Source: Rhodospirillaceae bacterium
GTDB taxonomy: Bacteria; Pseudomonadota; Alphaproteobacteria; UBA8366; GCA-2717185
DNA length: 9,504 nucleotides
NCBI GenBank assembly: GCA_018660965.1
Contig: JABJJH010000010.1
Span: forward strand, 1 to 9,504
Direction of reading: 5' to 3'
In this document: positions 1 to 6,619 of the stretch, piece after piece
Numbering within the stretch: position 1 is the first letter of the stretch
How the letters are laid out: each line of letters starts with the position of its first letter
Notes under the pieces: generated by a model
Seen by the model: the letters and a program-made list of their open reading frames with translations, nothing else
What the model was told of the DNA's origin: nothing
Databases searched by the model: none
Made by a program: the position numbers and the translations under genes

Positions 1-740
1 CGCCAGCTTATCAAGCATAAGGCGAAGCCCGCGGCGAGAAGCGGCGTGATTGTCCAAACCGGTATCGAAGCGTCCCGAAAATATTCCAATGGCGCGAGCA
101 TCAGCGCGAGTCCGATAACGACCGCGCCAATCCCAAAAAGCGTCGCCCCGTTCGGGGTGGGCAAATCCTTGTTCACCCTTGCGGCGAATAGGGAAAGCCC
201 CGCGCCGACAGCGCCACCGGACAGGGCGCCAAGCGAATTGACGCCAATATCGCGCAACCCGAACGTACGGCTTGGCAGCAGGCCTTGTATAAGTTCGTCG
301 TGAACGCCGAGAACCGCAGCGAACAGAACGGCGCCAGGGAAGATCCATGGGGCCGGGAGGTCAAATGACAAGGCGCGGTGAAGGACGAGGGCCAGGATAA
401 AGTATTGCGGGATGTGAATTCGCTTGGCCGGAAAGTTTGGGTCCGTGGCGAGAATCCCGGCGACGGCGATCACGGCTCCCGCCGCGAAACATAACCATCC
501 GCGTCGGTTTGAAAAAAGGGGTTTAAGTCGGGGAGAATTTTGCCGCCGCGTGATAGAAATTAGAGCGATCAGAAATACGCCAGCCGTCGCCGCGAACGGC
601 AGGAAGTCGGTCCCGGTTGGTCCCAGGTGAAAGGAAAGACCTTGCCAAACGGCGAAGGTGTTTGGATAACAGGCGGCGAGGATAAACGCAGCAGCGTACC
701 AAACCATTGCATGGGCCTGGCGTTGTTCTGACGAAATCAA
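1..740 (-). CDS. VanZ-like family membrane protein (partial, runs off the left edge)
   Basis: An open minus-strand frame continues to the window edge with no stop, so the C-terminus is missing. I translated it by hand. It begins at TTG (738-740) or ATG (705-707); an in-frame TAA at 753-755 bounds it. Neither start has a strong Shine-Dalgarno; the TTG gives a short polar N-terminus before the first membrane segment, so I prefer it weakly. Counted from the ATG, several hydrophobic segments are visible (about 2-20, 36-51, 71-87, 100-115, 120-136, 155-175, 188-205, 218-235). The family hallmark is the block HDELIQGLLPSRTFGLRD (about 136-153) followed by NSLGALSGG, which matches the conserved Asp-Glu..Gln..Arg..Asp..Asn-x-x-Gly pattern of VanZ. 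Only teicoplanin-resistance VanZ itself is well characterised; most relatives are envelope proteins of unknown function found near glycan genes. Family call fairly sure, function unknown. Confidence 0.8.
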   Translation of the reverse strand, partial: MISSEQRQAHAMVWYAAAFILAACYPNTFAVWQGLSFHLGPTGTDFLPFAATAGVFLIALISITRRQNSPRLKPLFSNRRGWLCFAAGAVIAVAGILATDPNFPAKRIHIPQYFILALVLHRALSFDLPAPWIFPGAVLFAAVLGVHDELIQGLLPSRTFGLRDIGVNSLGALSGGAVGAGLSLFAARVNKDLPTPNGATLFGIGAVVIGLALMLAPLEYFRDASIPVWTITPLLAAGFALCLISW

Positions 741-961
741 TTTGGGCGCCGCTTATCTGTTGGAATAGTGGTGTTCATAAGGTTGGAGACCGTTTACTTG
801 GGACGCTACGATACCCGATATCGAAACGAAGACGAACTGGAATTCCATGTGAACTGCCGGTCGCGCCTTTGTTTGAGTAGAACGCAGGCAGTTATGCAAA
901 TTTTATTTCCCAACCGCATGGTCCGGGACGTCCGAGACATTGGCGGAGCGCGAATCGGCTT
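741..961. other. Divergent intergenic spacer
   Basis: This gap separates the leftward VanZ-like gene from the rightward SH3-domain gene and must hold promoters for both, but I see no convincing paired -35/-10. A weak rightward candidate is TTGTTT near 869 followed 17 bases later by TTATGC. A 65-codon frame starting at GTG 768 ends in TGA overlapping the next ATG (ATGA at 962-965). Its codon choice (ATA, AGG, AGA, AGT, TGT) and composition do not look coding, so it is not called as a gene. A GGAG at 945-948 is the only Shine-Dalgarno-like site for the SH3 gene, 13 bases before its ATG, which is rather far. Confidence 0.4.
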
Positions 962-1963
962 ATGACAAACCAGTTAGATACCGATACGCCGGACGCTGCT
1001 GATGTCGGACCGCGTCGCCGTTCAAAGACGCCGCTCGCCGCGACCCTCTGCGTCATTCTTTTGGTTGGGTCTGCTGTTGGCTGGGGCGTCGCCAGATTTC
1101 TCATATTTCAGGATGAGCAAGGGACAAATATCGATATACCCAAAACCGGGAAACTTTTGAAAAAACCTGAAATGGCCCCAGAGGCGAAACCGACAAAATC
1201 GGTGCAGCCCATTCCGGCGCCTATCTCAGCGCCCATCCCGGTTGATAGTTATGCAAGCGACAAGGCCTACGACATCACGCAGTGGGTTCGCGGTGATCAA
1301 TTTTCGGGATATATCGACGAGGCGCGTATAAATGGCGCGCCGTTGCCCAAGGACGGGTCGCGCCCCTTCGCCCCTGGGGAGGTCATTGAGCTGGCGGGGT
1401 GGACCGGAGAGGTTAATGTCGGGATTCGATTGCCTTACGTCATCGCGTCCGCATGCGACACGGTTGTCGGTCATGCGCCGGTTTCAGGCAATCGATCCGA
1501 TGTGGCGAAAGCTGTTCACCGAAACCTGAGCATATCGGGTTGGCGTATGCGAATCGCATCCGACTCCTTGCCGGATTGTGAAAACCGGACCTTGCGTGTT
1601 TGGGGAATCGTGCCGGGGACGTCGCGCCTTATCCTGCCGTTGAATAGTCACGTTCCGATTCCGGCGCCTGGCCAGGGGGCCGACCCAACACTCGACCGGA
1701 AAAACATTGATGCGGCTAAATTTGATAATCCCCAGCCGTTAATGGCGCAAGACATGAAGCCGTTGCTGTCTCTTACTCTTATGGTGACGGCCAAGGCATT
1801 AAATATCCGCGCTTGTGGTGACGCCAAGTGCGCGATTACCGGGAAGTTCAGAAAAGGCGAATGGACCGTGGTGAAATTGGACGAAACCGAGAATTGGCTC
1901 TTGGTTGCGACGCGGGAGCGTTCCGGCTGGGTGTCGCGAAAATATGTCCAAATTGGCGGCTAG
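962..1963 (+). CDS. Membrane-anchored periplasmic protein with C-terminal bacterial SH3 domain
   Basis: The 333-residue product has a short cytoplasmic N-terminus with RRR at 18-20, one transmembrane segment (about 24-48) and a Pro/Ala-rich spacer (about 70-95: PEAKPTKSVQPIPAPISAPI). It then has a soluble domain (about 105-228) and a C-terminal SH3-like domain (about 272-331). The SH3 part shows the usual pattern: LNIRACGDAKC, then KGE-W, ENWLLVA and SGWVSRKYV. Cys285/Cys290 in the SH3 part and Cys165/Cys206 in the middle domain could form disulfides, fitting a periplasmic location. The middle domain (GYIDEARING...VIELAGWTGE...VVGHAPVSGNRSDVAKA...SGWRM) resembles, from memory, a beta-sandwich seen in proteins near surface-polysaccharide genes; that link is inference. 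Bacterial SH3 domains commonly bind peptidoglycan or peptides. The stop codon TAG lies inside the repeat that follows. Start chosen because it precedes a good anchor; Shine-Dalgarno is weak. Confidence 0.75.
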   Translation: MTNQLDTDTPDAADVGPRRRSKTPLAATLCVILLVGSAVGWGVARFLIFQDEQGTNIDIPKTGKLLKKPEMAPEAKPTKSVQPIPAPISAPIPVDSYASDKAYDITQWVRGDQFSGYIDEARINGAPLPKDGSRPFAPGEVIELAGWTGEVNVGIRLPYVIASACDTVVGHAPVSGNRSDVAKAVHRNLSISGWRMRIASDSLPDCENRTLRVWGIVPGTSRLILPLNSHVPIPAPGQGADPTLDRKNIDAAKFDNPQPLMAQDMKPLLSLTLMVTAKALNIRACGDAKCAITGKFRKGEWTVVKLDETENWLLVATRERSGWVSRKYVQIGG

Positions 1964-2024
1964 AGCAAATCGTGATTAATCGGAATCACCAAAGGTGATC
2001 TGATAAACACGTGAATCTGCTCTA
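1961..2024. repeat. 64-bp imperfect palindrome, copy 1
   Basis: The element begins TAGAGCA and ends TGCTCTA. Arms continue as AAATCGTG against CACGTGAATC with a small bulge, then TTAATC against TGATAAA. The apex is ATCACC (1985-1990), loop AAA, GGTGAT (1994-1999). As RNA it folds into one long interrupted hairpin. Its first three bases are the stop codon of the SH3-domain gene. It sits between two converging genes and could act as a transcription barrier or 3'-end stabiliser, but there is no U-tract, so it is not a classic terminator. It looks like a dispersed REP/ERIC-type element; copy number elsewhere cannot be seen here. Confidence 0.8.
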
Positions 2025-2036
2025 AATTCATAAAGA

Positions 2037-2100
2037 TAGAGCAGATTCATGACTTTAATGGGACGCATGAAACGCGTCTTATTAAAGTCGACCTGCTCTA
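2037..2100. repeat. 64-bp imperfect palindrome, copy 2
   Basis: Exactly the same length as copy 1 and with the same ends, 12 bases further on. The pairing is better: TAGAGCAG (2037-2044) with CTGCTCTA (2093-2100); GACTTTAAT (2051-2059) with ATTAAAGTC (2081-2089); GACGC (2062-2066) with GCGTC (2074-2078); loop ATGAAAC. Apart from the tips the interior differs from copy 1, so these are two diverged members of one family, not a recent duplication. The inner arms of the two copies also pair perfectly with each other over 13 bases (2012-2024 with 2037-2049). Confidence 0.85.
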
Positions 2101-2128
2101 GGTTATTGGTGACGAACGACTCTGGGCG

Positions 2129-3010
2129 TTAACGATTAACGTAATTGCGCAACAGGTTTTTCCAGGGTTCGACCCAACAACAAGTATGATCCATATCGGG
2201 AAGCTTTACGATTCGAATGCGCGATGTGTCTTTAATGTCGGACATATAAGCGTAGGCCACTGAATTGGGCACGGTCTCGTCGTCTTCCCCGATGAAATGT
2301 ATTTGTGGAATATGGGATATTTCGTTCGCCACGTGCGCGGGGTTCAAGGACCCGTATAAAGGTGTCATCCCGCCCTGTTGCGTCCAGAATTGATGGTCGA
2401 GATTTGCGGCGAGGGTGGTGACGCCAATGACATCGGTGCGCCGCGCCGCGATAAGGACGGCCAGCGCGCCGCCACCGGAATAGCCGAATAATCGCACGCG
2501 CCGGGCGCCGCTTTCGCGTTTCGCTTGTTCCACGGCGTCGGACATCGACGCGACGACTTCCTCGCTATAGCGATGCGATGACCAATAGGCGGGCGAACAT
2601 TGCGCCAAGTCGTTTGGGGTCAGGTATTGGCAGGGGCGGGCGAAGTAAATAGATCGTGGATTGGGGTCTTGAACGGCGAGTTCCAGGGTTATGGGTTCGC
2701 TTGGCGTTGGATCGCGTGACAACCGGGTTTCCGTTATCCAGGCCAATCCATCGCCTTCCAGGTATACGTTCAGCGTGTCTGTAGGCGCTTTCGATGCAGC
2801 CATGCGTTCGAAACTGGCGGGACGATACGCAATGATCTTGAAATGTGGTGTGTGATACGCCGAAAGGCGCCAGTTGTTTTTGACGGCGAGAGTGTCGGCC
2901 CGTTCGGGGCGGGATTGCAGGATTGATACCGTGGTGCAAGCCGACAGGACAAACGCCAGGGCAAAAAAAAGGGCCGGTGCTTTCGCACCGGCCCGACTTC
3001 GGAAAACCAT
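2129..3010 (-). CDS. Alpha/beta-hydrolase fold lipoprotein
   Basis: The 293-residue product starts with a lipoprotein signal peptide: n-region with Arg4, Arg6 and Lys10, hydrophobic APALFFALAF (11-20), lipobox VLSAC with Cys25 as the lipidated residue. The mature part is an alpha/beta hydrolase. EGDG (85-88) is near the expected oxyanion region, GYSGG (176-180) carries the nucleophile Ser178, GEDDETVP (241-248) supplies the acid (Asp243 or Asp244), and DH at 274-275 gives His275. All three triad positions are present, so an active esterase, lipase or amidase is likely; the substrate is not predictable. Cys127/Cys138 may form a disulfide. The ATG at 3008-3010 is the only start giving a proper n-region, since an in-frame TAA lies at 3023-3025. 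It lies 15 bases after the barrel gene's stop, has no Shine-Dalgarno, and its signal-peptide codons contain an intrinsic terminator, so expression probably needs read-through or reinitiation. Confidence 0.82.
   Translation of the reverse strand: MVFRSRAGAKAPALFFALAFVLSACTTVSILQSRPERADTLAVKNNWRLSAYHTPHFKIIAYRPASFERMAASKAPTDTLNVYLEGDGLAWITETRLSRDPTPSEPITLELAVQDPNPRSIYFARPCQYLTPNDLAQCSPAYWSSHRYSEEVVASMSDAVEQAKRESGARRVRLFGYSGGGALAVLIAARRTDVIGVTTLAANLDHQFWTQQGGMTPLYGSLNPAHVANEISHIPQIHFIGEDDETVPNSVAYAYMSDIKDTSRIRIVKLPDMDHTCCWVEPWKNLLRNYVNR
2963..2994 (-). terminator. Intrinsic terminator of the barrel gene, inside the next gene's signal-peptide codons
   Basis: Read leftward, GGGCCGGTGC (2994-2985), a GAAA tetraloop (2984-2981) and GCACCGGCCC (2980-2971) form a perfect 10-bp GC-rich stem, followed at once by eight T (2970-2963). 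This is a textbook rho-independent terminator. It lies about 30 bases beyond the stop of the outer-membrane barrel gene, whose terminator it should be. Yet it falls wholly within codons 6 to 16 of the lipoprotein gene, coding for RAGAKAPALFF. Confidence 0.92.
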
Positions 3011-3025
3011 TGTATTAGACGGTTA

Positions 3026-4090
3026 TCAGAAGGCGACTCTTACGCGACCACTGATACTGTAGAGGTCTAAGTCATCGCGTTCTTGATACGAACTGAAGGC
3101 CACGCCACCGGAAACCTTGTCGGAGAGGGTGAAGTCCAATCCGCCCGTGATCACGAAACCAGAGGTGTCCGTTTCGACCAAAGTGCCGTTGATGGTCGCA
3201 TCACTCGGAGCCCAGAATTCATTTTCATACCGGACGTTAACATAAGGTTGAACTTTGCCCATGTTGTAGCCGAGCCGGCCAGACGCACGCCCTTGTCCGA
3301 TGGAAATCTCATTTGCCGCAACCGCAGTGCCATTTGATTCGGTGAAGGCGTCAGTTTCTTCCTTGATATACAGGAAGCCAACGCTGGCGCCGAGGGACCA
3401 TTTCTTGACCGCTTTGTTGAAGTTCAGGTTTGCCCCCGCCGTGGTGCGGTCGCCGCTATACGAAGCCGTGCTGATCGCGCCGGCGCTTGTCCGGGTCGTG
3501 TCGATGTCCAAATCGGTGTAGCCAACGTTGAGATCTGCCGAAATGTTCTTGTTCAGGATGAACGCTACATAAGGCATGACGCCGACGCCGTCCTGTTCAA
3601 AGGTGCCGAGGTTGAACGTCGTGTCCAGATCGGTTTTTTCGAAGCTGACCGCGACGCCGCCGATGATCTTGTTTGTGAAGCGATAATCGACGCCACCCAC
3701 GACATTGACGATATCGCCGTCGAAGGCCGTGTTTACGTTATCGTTTTCGATGTCGGAGTAGGCGCCCAGAATCCAGACGCCCATTTTCTTTTCCTTGGCG
3801 CCGGCTGAAGAACCTCGGTTGCCGCCTTCAAAGAAGCGCGTAGCGGGTCCTTGCGCAAAACTGTTTGCCGAGCCCGATGAGCTAGTTGAAATACCCCCGA
3901 GAGCCGCGCCGATGGCGCCGCTGGTGCCGCTCGCCACTAATGCCGCCGAGGCGGCCGAAGACGACGAAGAGATTGCCGCTTGGACAACGGAGCCGCCGGG
4001 CGTGTCATATACCTGCGCTTCGGCTGCGGTGAATGGCAGGGCCACAACCGATCCAATTATGCCAAGGCTTCGAAGAAATTTGATATTCAT
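3026..4090 (-). CDS. Autotransporter-type outer-membrane beta-barrel protein
   Basis: I place the start at ATG 4088-4090, giving 354 residues: a Sec signal peptide (MNIKFLRSLG, then a hydrophobic core, cleavage probably after AEA at about residue 25) follows directly, and GGGAAAG lies about 9 bases upstream. The frame stays open to 4153, but that extension would bury the signal peptide. After cleavage there is a low-complexity Ser/Ala/Gly stretch (about 38-98). From about 103 to 354 come alternating amphipathic strands with Asn/Asp turns, ending in SGRVRVAF with the C-terminal Phe required for BAM insertion. The size and pattern fit the autotransporter beta-domain family (or a related 8-12 stranded barrel). 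No large passenger exists, so it may be a simple barrel porin or adhesin, or a stripped autotransporter. The gene ends in tandem stops TGA TAA. It has its own upstream AT-rich region with a candidate -10. Confidence 0.78.
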   Translation of the reverse strand: MNIKFLRSLGIIGSVVALPFTAAEAQVYDTPGGSVVQAAISSSSSAASAALVASGTSGAIGAALGGISTSSSGSANSFAQGPATRFFEGGNRGSSAGAKEKKMGVWILGAYSDIENDNVNTAFDGDIVNVVGGVDYRFTNKIIGGVAVSFEKTDLDTTFNLGTFEQDGVGVMPYVAFILNKNISADLNVGYTDLDIDTTRTSAGAISTASYSGDRTTAGANLNFNKAVKKWSLGASVGFLYIKEETDAFTESNGTAVAANEISIGQGRASGRLGYNMGKVQPYVNVRYENEFWAPSDATINGTLVETDTSGFVITGGLDFTLSDKVSGGVAFSSYQERDDLDLYSISGRVRVAF

Positions 4091-4231
4091 TGTTCGTGCT
4101 TTCCCAAGTGTTTCCATAACGTTAGTCCGAAAGAAGCGAATTGCACAACGCAACGCGCCAAAATTTTTCTATTCAATTCGACCTACACTAGATCACTAAG
4201 TTTACCAATAGTAATTCGGCAAGTGAAGGAA

Positions 4232-4237
4232 ATTATA
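4232..4237 (-). promoter_or_regulatory. Candidate -10 element (TATAAT) for the barrel gene
   Basis: A perfect TATAAT on the minus strand lies in the AT-rich 239-base gap between the ligase-like gene and the barrel gene. At a 17-base spacing the -35 position reads GGAATG, a poor match, so any promoter here would rely on an activator or an alternative sigma factor. It implies a leader of about 135 bases. Confidence 0.4.
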
Positions 4238-4272
4238 CCGTAAAACAACGTTTTCATTCCGGTGACTGCTTT

Positions 4273-4292
4273 TTGTGACAATATTGCAACAA
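4273..4292. promoter_or_regulatory. Operator-like palindrome upstream of the barrel gene
   Basis: A 20-base dyad with symmetric arms TTGT...ACAA around the perfect 8-base palindrome CAATATTG (4279-4286); 16 of 20 positions are symmetric. It is centred about 48 bases upstream of the candidate -10, a typical place for a dimeric activator to bind. No regulator gene lies in the window, so the binding protein is unknown. Confidence 0.35.
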
Positions 4293-4329
4293 AATGACGT
4301 GCTCCTGTGAACTTTACTCGACCCGTGTA

Positions 4330-6330
4330 TCAGTCGCTTTGTTGCAAAAGCGACCTGATTTGCGTCGGCACCGGCGTCCACTTTTCGATACCGAACTCGA
4401 TGCTTTTTCTCAAGGCCTCTATGCCGCGCGTCCGGTGCGCCTTTCCCGGCTTCATTAGTGAAGACAGTCCAGAAAACCAAAGGCCTACAGGATCATTGGC
4501 GTTAAGCGTTAAGATTTTGTGAACAGACCGGTCCAACGTGGCGGCCTCTTTTTTTTGTAACAACCAGGCGAGATACGGCAGCATTACGTCCGTGCGTTTT
4601 GGCGCAAGATCAAGGTAGGCGTCCGCAAGCCGTGTCCAGGTGACGCCGTTATAGGGATACAGGTCGCGCAACGGCGCAAATTGCGCCAGAAAGGCGAATT
4701 CCGACTGCGCCACCAGCGCGTTTCGCAACAATGGTTGCGAGCCCCGCTCCAATCCCTTGTTTTCTATGATGCAATAGTAAGAGCCAATGGTTCGGAAGAC
4801 AGGCGAATCGACCGGCGTCGCGGTGGACATTCGTCTGGAATTACGCAGGTGTCGACCTAATTGGTGCGATAAAAATATATCGTCGCGCCAGGAATCGTCC
4901 GGGAAGTCCCCACACTTGAGTTTGGACCCGGCCTTTCCCAGGATGAATTGGTCGGCCCGGGCTTCCGCCGCGATTACATCGATGGCGAATATTGCGAGTT
5001 TCGCGCTGGTGAATATTTGAACGGCGCAAGTCAAACCAAGAAAAATAATGAGAAACACGGGTTTTATCTTGGTGCGCGGGCCAAAGCTCAATCGACAGGA
5101 CAGCGCGGCGAACGCCAGGGCGGTTGCTGGAATCGTCAAGGAAAATTGAAACCAGAGCGAGGACAAGGCGGCGTAACCGAGCGCGAACCCGCCCGCGAGC
5201 GCGAGCATCCTCGGCGGACTGAAAAGCGCGGCGGCCATAACAAAAATCACGGCTCCCGCCGCCGCGGGCGCCCCCGCGCTCAACAGCGCCTCGAAAAATC
5301 CGTTATGGCTGTGGAAAACATCACGCTGGGGCGCATCCCAGCTTTTGTCCCAAATTTTGGCGTTGGCCTGTGAAAGCAATTCTTCGAAGTCGCGTTGCGT
5401 ATGACCCCAACCGCGTCCGGTTATCCATATAGTGGGATCGTCGTACAGCCTGGTTTGAAGAACGCTGTTGATTCGATCTCGGGATTGAATCGATTTAATG
5501 GCGTCGGTGGCGCCAATTTTGGTGACCAGAACAGGCGCGCCGAGGATAATCCCGACAACGCCGAGGGCGTAGGCGGCCCGCACGAACCGGGCTCGCGATG
5601 GATGACGAAGTAAAATTGCTCCTGCGACATAGGCGGGAAGAAACAGTGCGGGAAATATGAGCGCGGCGGTTTGGTTGCCGGCGACGATGAAACTTGGAAT
5701 CGCCGCGAGAATGCCAAGGATTGCGTGTTTGGTTGTAACCGGTGCGTCGCGCGGCGCGGCGAATCCGGGGATGGCGGCGGCGGTGGCGAGCCCTAGGAAC
5801 GCCAGATAATCGCTGAACCAGATAGGCCGCGTTTCGGGAAAGAGCGACAATAAAGGCAACCCGTACGCCAGTATGAACAGTGACGTCACGATGGCTCGGC
5901 GGCCATGCTCGGTAATCGTGAAAAGTCGCGTCGCCGCAATCAACGTGGCGATGTCCAGCCAAAGAACGGCGCCGTCCGCCGTCTGTGGCGCGCCGACGAT
6001 TGACAGCCAGGGGAACCGGGCGAACGGCGCCATGGCGGCGCTCCACATGGCGATGGCTGCGCAAATCATCACCGGGGCGGACCAGATGGCGTCCCAAACA
6101 TGGGTCGTCGATCGGCGCGAATCGACGGACATGGCCTCGATAAACATGGCGAGGGCGCAAACGGCGGCGGCGGCGTGCAAGAATATGATGGGAAATTCGA
6201 CTTCCGGCCAGGATCCGAATCGCCAGGGAAGATACGTCGCAAAAGGGGCGCCGATGGCCATGGCCAAGCCAATCGCCAATAGCCCATGCGGTCGGTGTGG
6301 AGTCGCGGGACGGGCGCTCTTGGCAGTCAA
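4330..6330 (-). CDS. O-antigen ligase/polymerase-like (Wzy_C) membrane protein with C-terminal extension
   Basis: The 666-residue product has about a dozen hydrophobic segments between residues 16 and 450. A larger extracytoplasmic stretch (about 272-345) carries the hallmark of the O-antigen ligase/Wzy_C superfamily: Arg-rich SRDRINSVLQTRL, GRGWG (305-309) and FHSHNGFFEALLSAG (339-353); His340/His342 match the conserved catalytic-region His. Family members transfer or polymerise lipid-linked glycans on the periplasmic side. Residues about 455-666 form a soluble tail with TPR-like helices (TWTRLADAYLDLAP; DPVGLWFSGLSSLM; RGIEALRKSIEFG), as in several ligase relatives with TPR tails. The start is TTG 6328-6330: AGGA (6342-6345) lies 11 bases upstream, it keeps a basic N-terminus before the first membrane segment, and an in-frame TGA lies at 6358-6360. 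The first in-frame ATG (6259-6261) would cut into that segment. An A8 tract (4549-4556) falls in the tail. Ligase versus polymerase cannot be decided. Confidence 0.8.
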   Translation of the reverse strand: MTAKSARPATPHRPHGLLAIGLAMAIGAPFATYLPWRFGSWPEVEFPIIFLHAAAAVCALAMFIEAMSVDSRRSTTHVWDAIWSAPVMICAAIAMWSAAMAPFARFPWLSIVGAPQTADGAVLWLDIATLIAATRLFTITEHGRRAIVTSLFILAYGLPLLSLFPETRPIWFSDYLAFLGLATAAAIPGFAAPRDAPVTTKHAILGILAAIPSFIVAGNQTAALIFPALFLPAYVAGAILLRHPSRARFVRAAYALGVVGIILGAPVLVTKIGATDAIKSIQSRDRINSVLQTRLYDDPTIWITGRGWGHTQRDFEELLSQANAKIWDKSWDAPQRDVFHSHNGFFEALLSAGAPAAAGAVIFVMAAALFSPPRMLALAGGFALGYAALSSLWFQFSLTIPATALAFAALSCRLSFGPRTKIKPVFLIIFLGLTCAVQIFTSAKLAIFAIDVIAAEARADQFILGKAGSKLKCGDFPDDSWRDDIFLSHQLGRHLRNSRRMSTATPVDSPVFRTIGSYYCIIENKGLERGSQPLLRNALVAQSEFAFLAQFAPLRDLYPYNGVTWTRLADAYLDLAPKRTDVMLPYLAWLLQKKEAATLDRSVHKILTLNANDPVGLWFSGLSSLMKPGKAHRTRGIEALRKSIEFGIEKWTPVPTQIRSLLQQSD
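4333..4354 (-). other. Hairpin over the 3' end of the ligase-like gene
   Basis: GTCGCTTT (4333-4340) pairs perfectly with AAAGCGAC (4347-4354) across a 6-base loop, just upstream of the ligase-like stop codon (4330-4332). No T-tract follows in the leftward direction, so it is not a standard intrinsic terminator. A competing stem, 4284-4293 with 4338-4347 (10 bp), would open it. Confidence 0.4.
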
Positions 6331-6412
6331 GACTGACAGAATCCTGGGTCGAATGCGTCAATCGTCATATCGCGCATGACCTTCATTAATATCCACCCGG
6401 CGAGACCCCGAA

Positions 6413-6431
6413 TTCGCGACCTGTTCGCGAA
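6413..6431. repeat. Perfect 7-bp inverted repeat in the divergent spacer
   Basis: TTCGCGA (6413-6419) and TCGCGAA (6425-6431) are separated by CCTGT. A second possible stem overlaps it: CCTGT (6420-6424) with ACAGG (6450-6454) and GCGAA with TTCGC inside. It lies about 85-100 bases upstream of the ligase-like start, so it could be an operator or leader structure. No binding protein can be named. Confidence 0.4.
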
Positions 6432-6615
6432 AACGTTTCCGGTTCGCCGACAGGAATTCGAAATTTCACCTTGATTGGAATGTATGGTGTCCATATTGGA
6501 TGCAAATAAGGGATTGATATTATACTGTAGTGTCCAGTCGACGTCGCGGGATTTTCGATCCGGCGTGACGCTATAGATTATAGGCGGTAGGGCGATAACG
6601 AACCAAGTAAACATC

Positions 6616-6619
6616 GAGG
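6616..6619 (+). promoter_or_regulatory. Possible Shine-Dalgarno (GAGG) for a non-AUG start of the glycosyltransferase
   Basis: GAGG is followed 8 bases later by ATA (6628-6630), in frame with the glycosyltransferase and just before codons for LSTSVVIVNFN. Another candidate is ATA at 6595-6597 behind GGCGGTAGGG. Both are non-canonical starts, so this is a guess based on spacing and on the need to include the first beta-strand. Confidence 0.25.

Noticed and set aside
768..965. 65-codon plus-strand ORF overlapping the SH3 gene start by ATGA
   Set aside because: The overlap suggests coupling, but codon use is rich in rare codons, the protein has no recognisable pattern, and the position is a divergent promoter region.
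1961..2100. CRISPR array or transposon ends
   Set aside because: There are only two units, each self-palindromic with differing interiors and no regular spacer. There is no transposase or target-site duplication, so a REP-like element fits better.
3795..4243. Two long plus-strand ORFs (134 and 87 codons) opposite the barrel gene
   Set aside because: They are antisense shadows of the Ser/Ala/Gly-rich, high-GC codons and upstream region; their translation is low-complexity and has no start context.
4232..4260. Full sigma-70 promoter with consensus -35 at the TATAAT
   Set aside because: No TTGACA-like hexamer occurs at 16-18 bases; only the -10 is supported.
5495..6379. Long ORFs of 288 codons (minus, alternate frame) and 168 codons (plus) over the ligase-like gene
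   Set aside because: The products are Arg/His-rich or Ala/Met-rich compositional shadows, whereas the 666-codon frame shows membrane segments and Wzy_C motifs.
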